Assembly: GCA_030248065.1 (NCBI GenBank)
Contig: JASAMV010002757.1
Span: 47,303-111,302 of the forward strand
Length of the DNA stretch: 64,000 bases
Reading direction: 5' to 3'
Source: Rhynchonema sp. JSB1_4
Taxonomy: Eukaryota; Nematoda; Chromadorea; Monhysterida; Xyalidae
The number at the start of each line of letters is the position of its first letter. The first letter of the stretch is position 1. The notes beneath the pieces were generated by a model. The model saw only the letters and a list, made by a program, of their open reading frames with translations, ran no database searches and was not told where the DNA came from. The translations under genes were made by a program, and so were the position numbers. This document shows positions 28,101 through 37,541 of the stretch, piece after piece.

Positions 28101-31100
28101 GTGCGAAATTTTTCTTCACACAAACTTTCCTCAAAACCGGCCTGATCACGCAGTTACCAGTCCCAATACCACATGCCCTTGACGTTTCAGGCACAGATGC
28201 GTCGTTTTGGCGCCAGTTTGAAACAGCTGATCACGGAGGGCGCATTGCACGATATCGACCATCATGCCTATCAGTCCATTGATGACATCACCAGTGCGCT
28301 GCAGTTGTTCCAGGTGCGTGTGTGTGTGAAACATCAACCAGCTGGCTGGCGTTGTGCTTATAAACTTTGACATTTCACTATGCTTTATGATCGGACAGGG
28401 CTGGCATTTTCTATGTTATTATAAGTGATTTCGAGCCGTATATTTTGGGTACATTGCTGCATGCAGCGATAAAAATTTACTAGCTTGATATGGATAATGG
28501 AAACAAAAATCTCATGAAACAAAAATCTCATACTTTTCATTCGAGAAAAATGGAAACATGGAAAATATAATGATGTGTCGAGACTAGGAACTGTCTCATT
28601 ATAAAAGGGATCAACATGTAAAATATAATAGCTGCGCAGGACACACACCTTGCATTCGCTGTTTTGAGCCAATGTCAAGTGACTCTCTAACATTTCTGAC
28701 TGACAAGACGGATTGAGGTAACAGTCAAACGTTGAGTGAAAGCGCAGATTCACGCGCAAAGATACCAGTGGGCAGTTGGAGATGCAACTCTTGACAAATT
28801 TGACTGACATACATACACACATTCCTGTTGTACACAGGACGTTGCCTCCCGCTTGCGTCACGAGCGTCACGGCTTGAGGATGCTGTCCCGCGGCGGTATC
28901 CGTGTGCCCACTGAGATAGCAGCCGAACTTCGTTCGCTGTGCCGATGTTGCGATCAGGCGCTGCACACGTGTGAACAGCATATTGACACGCTGCACACGA
29001 TGAAACAGTATTGGCTGGAATATCAGGTAATAATGGGGGTTTGCGTTTTCGATTATGTTCCATGCCAAAACCTACTCAAGTTCAAACCTGATGTCAAAGC
29101 TGCATAGGACTCGGCCTCAAGAAGAACCTGATCCTGAACCTAAGCATGACCCTAAGCCTGAACCTAATTATAAAAAAGGAAAGTTGTGACAGATAATATT
29201 ATCTAACATATTAGTAGAAGACACCTTAAAAAATGAGAGCTTGATGAAGGCAGCATTGAAAAAGGAAAAGAAGATAAATGAGTGAAGGCAAAAAAGCGAG
29301 CAAGGGCAAATTTAAAAAATTGCGAAAAAAATAAAAAAAACTTTTGAAAAATACTAAATAAACTAAAAACCTAGCCCCATAAAAAGCAGAGAAAAAACGA
29401 GTTCCTAGAGAATCGGCTTTTGCAACCATTTTCTAGACTGAGAAAATCAGAAATTAAATTTACGAAAGAAGAGTCTAACTTGAGTCTTAGCCTCAGCGTG
29501 GCCTGAGCCCAAACCTGAGCTTAAGCCTGAGCGAAAACCTGAACATAAGCCTTAGCCCAAGCCAAGGTCAGCTAATGCGTACATAGGCCGTACATATGCG
29601 TACATCGTCTCAATTGATGCCTTACCATTATTCAGGACACCGTCACCACCCTATCGCAATTGATGGCCAAACTCAAAGACGGCCTGTCAAAATTGGAATT
29701 TGAGCATCTCAACCCAGACAATGTGTGCAATTTGGAATTGTCGGACCGGCAGGACGATAATGGCGGAGGCTCGAAATGGGATGCGACGAAGATGCACGTA
29801 AGTGCGGTGTGCCAAGCTGCATTGCAGGCTTCACACTGCCCTGGGTAATCTTGGAAAATCTGTTTCATAAAATGTGATCTGCCACAAACTGCGCGTGCAT
29901 TTTAATTTTACCGACAAACAATTTTCAGGCCAATGATATTCACTGTCTACGTACGTCCCACTTCAAAATTAATGCATGCATGTAGACTGCCTTTACATAT
30001 GTATGGTACAAACTCGTAATCATGAGGTTTCCGGCGGTTTGGGTCGACCAAACTGTCCTTCTCCACCCCGCCATTGACGGCCATTATATTGAGAGTGGAC
30101 TGTACGTATATATACCCAACATGATGTTTCAACCCCCTTCAGTCAGTGCACGGCGAGCTGCGGCTTTGCCAAGAGCGTCTGTCCCGCCTGGACCGCGTCT
30201 GTGAATATCTGATGAACGCGTGTGATGATGGTCGCTCATCGTCCACCGATGTCGACAGCGGTGAGTTGATCGACTGGTTGATGTTTCACATTGTTGTTTT
30301 TTGATTTTATTGTATTCACATGTATTTTTTTATTTTTTTGGTCGGTCTGACTCTTGAGTGAATACCTATCGAACGGCAAACCCCCCTATGTTCGAGTGTC
30401 AGTCGGTTACGGACAGAATACCCTTTTTATGTTCATACATACCCACTTTTATTCGGCTCTGACAACGTTTATTGGCTTTCAAAATTTTCTGACAAAACTG
30501 ACTGACACAACATGCTTGCAGGTCTGTGGTCATCGGCATCGCACCTTCACGACGACCCGCACGCCTGCGGCAGCACGCAGGGTTCACCGCAGCACAACGC
30601 ACAGTCGCAGCAGGGTCACCCTGATTTCACAAGGCAACTCAACGCGTTCAAACATGAACTCGAACAGCTGTCGAAACGGTGAGCGTGTTAATTACAGTAT
30701 ACCCTTTTTGATCATGGTTATCAACATAGACAATGATGAAAGTGTGTGGTGATTGCTTGACGTGAGTTTGGTCCCAAATCTGCATTTAACCTCCCGGCCA
30801 CTCGAGAGACTATTCTTTGACTTAAAACGCCTGCGTCCCGTCATGTCACTGTAAAGAGGATAAATAGTGCATTTCCGACAGAAGTTACATTACAGAGTAC
30901 AACCCAAAAGTCACAGAAATGCACGCAATAACCCGTCGCGTTATCCAAAATGTTACATAAACGTATGTAAATGTAAACATTTCAGCTTCACGAGTTTGCC
31001 TGACGCGCAACAATGCATGTGCTGCGAGAACAACAAAAACACTGCCGATCAGAACAATGAACACAACGAAATTCGTCTCAGGAACCTTCGCCTTGAAAAT

Positions 31101-31696
31101 CAGGCAACGAACACCGTCCCCGAACGCGAGGGAGAAGAAACGTAAGAAATATTGTTTATTTCACGTGACGTTAGGTCGATAATAAATGGTTTTGAGGATT
31201 TTCCCAAGGTTCCGGAGAATGCCTGATAGGTCCCTGCGGGCTCGCCCGGGGTTCACTTCGGATTTGAGATTTCAAAAAAAATTCCCAAATAAGCCCCCAC
31301 TATGTATAAGCCTATTGAACATTGTTGAAAGTACCCGTAAATTGGTGCTGATTCGAAAAAAACTTCCGAATTAGCCGACCCCAGGGGGCATTATCTGGCA
31401 TTGACCGTTATATGTGAATTTCAATAATCACACACTCTGTAACTTTCGTCTGTAACTATTGCAGCATCATCGAAGAACAACCCTCAGCCGTGCGCCGTCT
31501 CTGGCATCGTCTGACGCGATTCAGTGAAACATCGCCGCTGGTTGGCTGGCCCATCCGTCTGTGTGTCTTGGTGTTGTTGTGTTTGGGTCTGGTGGTCGGA
31601 TCCAGGATTTTCCAAGGGGAGCCCTCACCAGTCAACAATTGGCGTCGCGCCTGGGGTCCGCAGTTGGATTACGTCCGGGGACCACCTCCATCGTAA
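591..31696 (+). CDS. Nesprin-type KASH-domain nuclear envelope protein, C-terminal 22 exons (5' end outside window)
   Basis: Nesprins (SYNE/MSP-300/ANC-1 class) sit in the outer nuclear membrane and bind SUN proteins through a C-terminal KASH peptide, linking the nucleus to the cytoskeleton. Exons I read: 591-831, 1911-2044, 12237-12364, 13076-13148, 17951-18178, 18658-18935, 19510-19738, 20264-20482, 22424-22633, 23494-23767, 24066-24262, 25619-25804, 26133-26285, 26622-26742, 27692-27816, 28191-28313, 28838-29026, 29636-29797, 30143-30260, 30522-30678, 30986-31141, 31465-31696. Each lies between AG and GT, every phase matches the next exon, and the join is open for 1,310 codons to one TAA. 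Order seen: a spectrin-type helical stretch (residues 1-192), a polar Ser/Asp-rich region with basic patches (193-850), further helical stretches (851-1130), a linker, then transmembrane and KASH tail. The start is upstream of the window. Individual small exons, especially the first and third, could be misplaced. Confidence 0.88.
1134..1325. repeat. Foldback element family K, copy 1 (about 190 bp)
   Basis: Left end ACTACACCAACATGAGCTCG and right end CGTGTTGGTGTAGTTTGCC are inverted repeats. Between them is an internal block (tctttctattcgttttgaa) shared with five other copies. It lies in the first intron of the KASH gene and creates spurious open frames on the minus strand. Confidence 0.8.
4428..4461. 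repeat. Perfect 16-bp-arm hairpin
   Basis: ATGGAGACACCTGTGT, then AG, then its exact reverse complement. Related GTGTAGACAC words occur near 5480-5505. Confidence 0.85.
7179..7559 (+). other. Unassigned open reading frame inside the KASH gene intron
   Basis: 126 codons from ATG to stop. The start IIISPYVSNLLGFKC is faintly like a short motif in proteins of large DNA transposons, but the rest shows no match I recognise. It is followed directly by degenerate sequence. It may be a relic of a mobile element or chance. Confidence 0.15.
12604..12745. repeat. GGGGGCTTATTTGG repeat family
   Basis: GGGGGCTTATTTGGGA and its reverse complement (AATAAGCCCCCAG) alternate here. Similar pieces are at 13005-13035, 31196-31405 and 35345-35430, so this is a dispersed inverted-end element, mostly degraded. 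Confidence 0.6.
16305..16462. repeat. Inverted repeat with about 35-bp arms
   Basis: The left arm starts AGGCAGAATTAAAATCTGGC and the right arm ends GCCAGATTTTAATTCTGCCT, separated by roughly 90 bp. It is a small foldback inside a KASH gene intron. Confidence 0.75.
17775..17925. repeat. GGGCCTGAA/TTAGGC dispersed repeat, copy 1
   Basis: Contains GACTTTTCAGGCCCAG, then CTTAGGCTTAGGCTCCAGCC, then CCGGGCCTGAA and GGGACTGAACCGTCGCAC. The same order recurs at 21698-21853, and inverted at 22200-22372 and 27058-27197, with partial copies at 42630-42708 and 48018-48080. This copy ends 25 bp before KASH exon 5. Confidence 0.8.
17951..26285 (+). CDS. KASH gene exons 5-13: polar linker with basic patches
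   Basis: Nine exons encode about 660 residues, mostly Ser, Asp, Gly, Gln and Thr. Short blocks look conserved in style: LLPDVGYSSGENS (exon 6), SPLKSYYKTVPLDD (exon 7), SEYEGVWQWDDYK (exon 11) and FGDDYRLYLDG (exon 12). My recollection is that nesprins carry a similar adaptive region ahead of their last spectrin repeats; I could not check this. Two basic patches, AAKRRRLSEIE (exon 5) and SERKRRKLRAKRAA (exon 10), resemble nuclear localisation signals. Exon 9 could also end at 22619, but only 22633 fits the phase of exon 10. Confidence 0.78.
20041..20229. repeat. Foldback element family K, copy 2
   Basis: CAACATGAGCTCGATTTCGC at the left and CGAAATCGGGCTCGTGTTGG at the right, with the shared internal block. 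It lies in the intron before KASH exon 8. Confidence 0.8.
21698..21853. repeat. GGGCCTGAA/TTAGGC dispersed repeat, copy 2
   Basis: Same order of blocks as the copy at 17775-17925, with three GGCCCG spacers before ATAGGCTTAGGCCTAGG. It is intronic in the KASH gene. Confidence 0.8.
22200..22372. repeat. GGGCCTGAA/TTAGGC dispersed repeat, copy 3 (inverted)
   Basis: Reverse orientation: GGTTCAGTCCCGGGACAC, then GGAGCCTAAGCCTAAGCC, then repeated GGGCCTGAA units. It ends about 50 bp before KASH exon 9. Confidence 0.8.
24270..24325 (+). other. tRNA-like A-box and B-box relic
   Basis: TAGCTCAATCGG fits the RNA polymerase III A-box and GGTTCGAACCC the B-box. They are only 17 bp apart, so no anticodon arm fits, and the putative acceptor-stem halves do not pair. 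This suggests a tRNA pseudogene or the head of a tRNA-derived SINE. It begins just after the donor of KASH exon 11. Confidence 0.5.
25061..25204. mobile_element. Small TA-flanked foldback element (mariner-like MITE)
   Basis: Begins TACAGTCAGTATTCGCTATA and ends with the near-exact inverse (TATATCGAATAGTGACTGTA). A TA plus CAGT terminus on both sides is the usual signature of Tc1/mariner-type non-autonomous elements. It lies in the intron before KASH exon 12. Confidence 0.7.
26358..26582. repeat. Foldback family M (TTGGGAGAAACTTTTCAAAC)
   Basis: The left end contains CTTGGGAGAAACTTTTCAAA and the right end its inverse (TTGAAAAGTTTCTCCCAA). Single ends of the same family are at about 37715-37780 and 54555-54608. 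It is intronic in the KASH gene. Confidence 0.7.
26622..30260 (+). CDS. KASH gene exons 14-19: last spectrin-type helical repeats
   Basis: Six exons (26622-26742, 27692-27816, 28191-28313, 28838-29026, 29636-29797, 30143-30260) give roughly 280 residues rich in Leu, Gln, Arg and His with heptad-like spacing. Examples are LLKCWQDIWFSARG, AQMRRFGASLKQLITEG, LRSLCRCCDQALHTCEQHID and LRLCQERLSRLDRVCEYL. This fits the final spectrin repeats that precede the KASH domain in nesprins. Several Cys residues (RCCDQ, VCEYLMNAC) are unusual for spectrin repeats. All six exons have clear AG/GT borders and matching phases. Confidence 0.85.
27058..27197. repeat. GGGCCTGAA/TTAGGC dispersed repeat, copy 4 (inverted)
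   Basis: GACGGTTCAGGCCCGGCC through CTGAAAAGTCGCGG, with GAGCTTAAGCCTATAAATG in the middle in place of a clean TTAGGC pair. It is intronic. Confidence 0.75.
27348..27612. mobile_element. Foldback family L (TTGGTCGCACAATGA ends), complete copy
   Basis: About 265 bp with ends TTGGTCGCACAATGAC and GTCATTGTGCGACCAA. The interior carries AAAGTGACGGGGCAATGACG and GCTGAAAATGTTTTGT, both found in the other copies. It lies in the intron before KASH exon 15. Confidence 0.8.
31465..31696 (+). CDS. KASH domain exon (last exon: transmembrane anchor and luminal tail)
   Basis: The acceptor is gcag at 31461-31464 and the stop is TAA at 31694-31696. The exon encodes an amphipathic basic stretch (VRRLWHRLTRF), a roughly 20-residue hydrophobic helix (RLCVLVLLCLGLVVGSRIF), and a 27-residue luminal tail ending LDYVRGPPPS. 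The terminal PPP-X, the Tyr seven residues from the end, the Leu at -9, the Pro at -11 and an Asn-Asn pair at -18/-19 match the ungapped spacing I recall for vertebrate KASH peptides. The Cys found at -23 in many KASH peptides, which forms a disulfide with SUN proteins, is Pro here. A possible polyadenylation signal AATAAA lies at 32603-32608. Confidence 0.93.
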
Positions 31697-33338
31697 GCAC
31701 TCTGTGGGAAGATGTTGTGCATTTCGGTCTACACGCGGAGTGTACTTATCAAAGTTACACTCTTTGTGTACATTGCGCTGCCAAATTGACTATGTTCGGA
31801 TGTGAGACGCTACTGTTGTACAGCTCATTTACAGTATATAATTTCACACGCGTCTTGTTGGTGTCTAAGAACTTCCTGGTTCGTTTCGATAGTTTTTGTC
31901 TTCTATTAATGTTCAGCAAATTTTTATCTTTTGCGGTCCTGTGGTTCAAAAACTCTGGTGAAAGTACTTTCGTTAAACTGTGCATAGCGTCGTGTCCATA
32001 CTAGTTTGGGGAGCGTTTCTAACGTTGTTTGTGACTACTAAGTTTTATTCTGTTATCTTTTATTAGCTTCTTTGTTCTTTCTCTGCACTTCGCTGCTGTT
32101 AATTACCCATTCTTAGGAAGTAATTTACGCCAAAAACGCGATCTCAGACATTTACCAGCAGGAGTGGAAAAGTGGAAAAGTTTGATTGTAAGTTTCAGGA
32201 CGATACAAAATTAGAATTTATCCACATGTAATCTCTCCGCTGACTCATGACACCAAATTTTTTTTTGATTCGCACTTTTTCAGTGTTTATGCCCCAAAAC
32301 TATTGCAAATTCCAGTTTACACTACGATTCCCCTGTGGCAATATTATTACAACCTAAGGTAACGGTGCAACTATGATTTTTCTGAATAATCCTGCCTTTT
32401 TTAAACATTTTCAAACCTCATTCTTTTTTGTGCGCAGTTAACATATATTCTTGGAAATTACACTTTGTTATGCATTTTGTACATAAATGTGCACTTTTTT
32501 TCACGCTGCTCTTAATCTATGCCACCCATGCTAATTATTTTTGCTGAGGAATTGTGTTGTTACTGCGGTCTCTCTGTACGACATCGTTGATTTTGCATGA
32601 AAAATAAAAAAAACTGAAATTAAATCGACACAGTTTCGATCAGTGGCATTAATATTATTCACCCAGATTTCAAGCATGAGCATACCTAGACATCACTGAA
32701 ATACACAACGTTTATCACAACAAAGTTAGCAAATCATAGTCCTGTACAAAAAAACATTCACTTCGATTCATGATAATCATTTTTGCCTCGCTCTCAAACG
32801 TTTCGATCTCAAAGAGGCTTCAAAAACAACGGCGAGTTGATTCGTCCTTCAACCAATATATGCGATTCAGATGCGAAGATCTCCTTTTCAACAGCACCAA
32901 GAAACGTCAAGACTCACAGATTTCCTACCTGTCCGTGTACGAACTCAAGTTCTAGTTTTGGCAATTGTGTAACATTTTCATTGACTGTGCTAATCCACAC
33001 ATCATGGCTTGTTTGAGAATTGTTTTTTTTCAAATGTCAAGTGTCCGAAGTGAATCCATAAATAAGCCCACAGGGACCTATTTGGCCTTATCTGATGGTT
33101 TGCGAACTTTTCTGTCATACTTCTATAACAAGGCCGACGGCCACACGAGTTCATTTTTGATCAACAATTTGATTTCCAACACACAGGCGACTCCTTCAAC
33201 CGGTGACCGCTGTGCTGATATACTGTTTCCAGAGTCTGCGGCTTGTAAAGCTTCTGTCGGCGGATGTCTGAAAACGAAAGTAATAAGTTTGGGGATGCCA
33301 TTGTAATGGCAGGGGGGCGTTACCCCTCTCGCCATACC

Positions 33339-33574
33339 TACAGTTCCGGGTGCAATTCTAGGCTGAAAGTTGAAGTCGCGTGCACGCGCGTGCACGCGCG
33401 TGCACGCGACTTCCTAGTGCTGAAACATAGGCAGCGCACGCGCAAAACTTCGCGTGCACGCGCGTGCACGCGAAGTAATTCGACTTTTGCCTATACTTTC
33501 CACTGTTTCGCACGCGCGTGCACGCGCGTGCACGCGACTTCAACTTTCAGCCTAGAATTGCACCCGGTACTGTA
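33339..33574. mobile_element. Mariner-like MITE with GTGCACGCGC palindromic interior
   Basis: Bounded by TA-CAGT...ACTG-TA. The inverted termini run about 48 bp (CAGTTCCGGGTGCAATTCTA and onward). The interior is made of repeated GCGTGCACGCGCGTGCACGC blocks in three clusters, each self-complementary. No transposase is present. Confidence 0.85.
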
Positions 33575-34429
33575 CACCTACCACAAAACCCGAGAGGGCT
33601 ATACCTCTGCCCGATTGCCAGCGGCCCATTCGAACACGCAATCGGCCATTGCGTCCTCAAATCAATCATCACAGATTTTTGTCATCCCATTGTGAGCGGT
33701 CACTTGCTGCTCTTGTGAATGCTGCGATGAACTCCACTTATTATGTGTGGCGGGATCGCAAAAAGTGCGTTTGCATGACAATACTTTTTTGCACCTCAAA
33801 CGCCCATTTGCTGTCTCTAATCACTAGTTATCTATCTAGTCTATTTAGTGACCAATCACTAATACCCGTACCTAGTTCACGTATATTATAACTTTTTATG
33901 TTTATTCCTCGCTTAAAGCATCATGTAATGAAGCAACGATGTAATAACGCAACGAAGCAGTCCTTGCAGTGAGCAGCTCAGATGTGCATGAAAGCTGGTC
34001 AAATGACGTGCCATGACCATGCGCCCAGCAAATTAATATGATGTTCATTTGTGTATAGTCCGTCCACCAGCTCATGGCACTTTGTGTTGCTGCTGGCTGG
34101 TTTGTTCCCTTCCTCCACGTCCTAATGAAAGAGAAATTGAGAGTGAGCGATTTTGCAAAAAAAGCTAAAAAAATAATAAAATGTATGTCGAAAAGATTGA
34201 ATTCTATCAAATTCAAAATTAAATTAAATTAAAATTGATAAAACACGTCGATTTCGTAAAAATAGCATTTTAGGAGCCAAATTTTTTTTCTGACACTCAC
34301 TTTCGCTTTCATTAGACCGTGGAGGAAGGGAACAAGTCGGCCAGCAGCATCACACAGTGACATGAGCTGACGGTCGAACTATACATGTACATAATATGTA
34401 GCTCATACATCATAACGTTGATTACGATC

Positions 34430-35755
34430 AAAGACCTGCACCTGCAGCTTTGTGAATGCCTTCACTCGCAGTGGTCGCTGTTTGTTGCTGATCTTGATTC
34501 TCAGACCTCCATTACACCGTTCACCGTGTTCGCGGTGGGCAATAGCACGTTGTTGGATACGACGCTCGCATATACATTAAGTTTATGCCCCTGTATGTGC
34601 GGCTTATCTGCAGCGCCATATGACGTTTTAGCCCACATGTTCCAATTTGTAAGTTGATCCTATCTCCAGCTCGCTCCTGCATGCCTCTGGTCGTTAAACA
34701 ATATCGCCATACCGCGCACGAACATTTCCTCTGTTTTGGACTTTTTTGTTTGTTGGATTTCTGTGACATGACATGACATCTGGCATGTGTTGGACTGTCC
34801 ACAGCGTAGGTAGGGATGGGTTCGCTGGTAAAAATTTCAATCTTTTTGTCGCGCCTCGCTCAGGAGCGAGCGAAGCTTTGAATTTCGCTCTTCTTTAACT
34901 TGTTTTTTTTTGGCCGCAATAAGTACCTTTTAACCCACGTTGTGATATTTTTTAAATTTATGTTGGCGGAAGAAAGCAGGTCAGTTATGTGTATGGAATG
35001 AAATTTAGTGAAATAATACCATGAGCTTGATCATTGCCAGGCTTGATGAAGGTAAGAAATGACCAAAAATCCCCATAGAGCGAACTGTGTGAGAGCGAAA
35101 AAATGTGCGAAAAAGAGCAAGCGAAATGACATTTTTTAAAAGTTAACATAATCATCCCTAACCACAAGCGTGTTCGTTTGTGTTTAATAATTAAAGACCA
35201 CCTGCAGCTTTGTGACTGCTCTGACTAACAGTCGGAGTTTTGCTGCCAATTGATTCTCACACCTTGTATCGCTTTCTACGTATTCTTGGAGGGTTTCACG
35301 TTGTTGGATATGACGCTCCGAGGCACGTACATACATAATTCAAAAGGCCCAAGAACGCCAAATAAGTCCCTTCAGTCACCACAGTCACCACTTCGTATAT
35401 GAGCATCGAGAAAAATTCCCAAATAAAAGCCCACTATATTATTATATGCATAAACACGCGAGGAATTTCTATGAACCTTCCTATTTCAATATATGAGAGG
35501 CTTTATGCGGAAAAAAATGTCAGAATTCATCCCCAGAGGGGACTCGGGAGGAGTTAGTTATGGGCAATCTCCGGTAGTCTTGCCTCATCCACCACATCGC
35601 CATGTATTGCTTAGTACACATGTTCAACGACGTGTAAGTCCGATTCTCCTGCTCACTGGTACATTAGGGGTCATTAAACATATTCGCCATACCACAACCA
35701 TATTTCCGATGTTTTGACCTTATTGTTTCTTGGGATATTTCAGCGATGCGATGTT
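34430..35755. repeat. Degenerate direct duplication
   Basis: CACCTGCAGCTTTGTGA at about 34440 and ACCACCTGCAGCTTTGTGAC at about 35199 start parallel stretches. Both pass through ACGTTGTTGGATA and later through a block with CGCCATACC. The copies have diverged by many indels. Confidence 0.55.
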
Positions 35756-35876
35756 TCGCCTGCTTTTGTCGATGACCTGGTGATCTAAAGCAAAAACGAT
35801 AAATAGGGACGTCGATTACATGATCAAAAAATGCACGTCCGGTGTACTGCCAATGCCTGTCGTTGTCGCGTGGCAA

Positions 35877-37541
35877 TTAAAGGGCTCGGGACATAACCGA
35901 AGCAAGGGTAGCAGGATATATTGCTACACACCGTTGGAAAGCATTCCGACAGCCTATGTCACGCACAAATTTTAAGCCCCTTGGAGATTCGCTATCTCTT
36001 GGTAGAGCGACTTTTCGTTCCAGAAAAAAGTGAATTTTTGCACAAATTGGAACGACCGGTGCAGAAACCCCAAATGAGTTGAAGGTCAAGTAACACATGG
36101 ATAGGATTACAACAGCTTCCGAATAGCTTACCATCACAACTTCAGTCGCTCAAAGCATTGCTTCACACGGGGAGGGTGCGAAACGTTCCGAAAATCGGTC
36201 TTATTTTTCGAGAACACAAGTTTGTCCCTAAATTTTGAAGCCACGCTTAGCGCTGCGGAAATAAGAATGCAATGGGGAAATAGAGCATCGTCGAAAGTAC
36301 CAGAAAATAGGGTTTTTAAATTTTTTAACTCGTGGCTGGCTCCGTGACAGGCCTAAAAGTCCATTAAATTGCCGCTAAATTAGGTGGTTACATTCATCGC
36401 CAGAATTGTGACACATAAAGGGCACAGATCGCATCAGATTCGAAACAAAAAATTGAGAGAAACGTCTGGTTTAACAACCTATCATGGTCCGAAGACTCCA
36501 AGGTCTACAGATCTCTCGGGGCAGCCATACTAACCTGAATATGATATTCAGCTATAAATGCTTATTGTTAACAGCTATCGCAAATGTGATAGCACCAAAC
36601 AATGTATCTCGAGAGTAGCTTTCGAATGATATATAACAAGCCCCAATAAATTCTTACGCTTAAAGGCAGAGGTTAAAAAATTGCTTTTTTGACGATTCTG
36701 GAATGAACCGTCACGTCACCGTGTGCGATTTCTGAATTTTGACCGTTTCTTGTCCATAACAAGAGATAGTATGGGCATGTCATACATCGTTCGATAGCTA
36801 ATTCAGAGCTACATCGTTTGATGCTATTAAATATGCCATAGTTCTTAACAGCAACGACTTATAGCCAAATATCTTATGCAAGCTGGCATGGCGGCAGCAG
36901 CCGTACCATGGGGTTTGAAGTCTCGAAACTCGTCTAGATTGTTGGACTGTTCGTTTATCTCACTTTCTCGTTTCCAATGCAGTGCAATACGTGGCTTATT
37001 TACATCGCATTTCCGTCAATGAATGCAACTATGCAGTTTAGTGGCAATTTTTAGGTCTTTTTCGGCCTGTCACGCCGCTATCTAAGTGTTTCCAAATTTA
37101 AAAACCTTATTTTCTGGTACTTTCGAAAATGCTCTATTTTTCTATTGCATTTTTATTTCTGCAACACAAAGCGCAGCCTCAAAATTTAGAGACAAACTTG
37201 TGTTTTCAAAAAATATGGCCGATTTTTGGAACATTTCGCACCCTCACCGAGTGAAGCAATGCTATGAGCGACTGAAGTTCTCATGATAAGTTATCCAGAA
37301 GCTGTTGTAATCCTATCCACGTGTTACTTGACTTTCAACTCATTTGGGGGTTCTGCACCGGTCGTTTCAATTTGTGAAAAAAAATCACTTTTTTCTGGAA
37401 CAAAAAGTCGCTCTACCAAGAGATAGCGAATCTCTAAAGAGCTTAACATTTGTGCGTGACATATGCTGTCACAGTGCTTTCCAACGATGTATAACACTGC
37501 GCTCTGCTGCCCTTCCTTCGGTTGTGTCCCGAGCCCTTTAA
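35877..37541. mobile_element. 1.67-kb palindromic element with TTAA ends
   Basis: The left end TTAAAGGGCTCGGGACA is mirrored by TGTCCCGAGCCCTTTAA at the right. The arms remain alignable for several hundred bases; for example AGATAGCGAATCTC against GAGATTCGCTATCT, and blocks around 36290 against 37120. Only short open frames occur in the arms. TTAA at both edges could be a target duplication, but the inner ends do not match classic piggyBac termini. Confidence 0.75.

Noticed and set aside
28385..29068. 227-codon minus-strand open frame
   Set aside because: It runs antisense across a well-supported KASH exon (28838-29026) and its intron, and shows no domain.
31561..32004. 147-codon frame overlapping the KASH exon
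   Set aside because: It is in a different frame from the KASH coding frame and lacks splice or domain support.
35877..37541. piggyBac element
   Set aside because: TTAA borders fit, but the inner ends start AGGG and not the usual CCC-type terminus, and no transposase frame is present.
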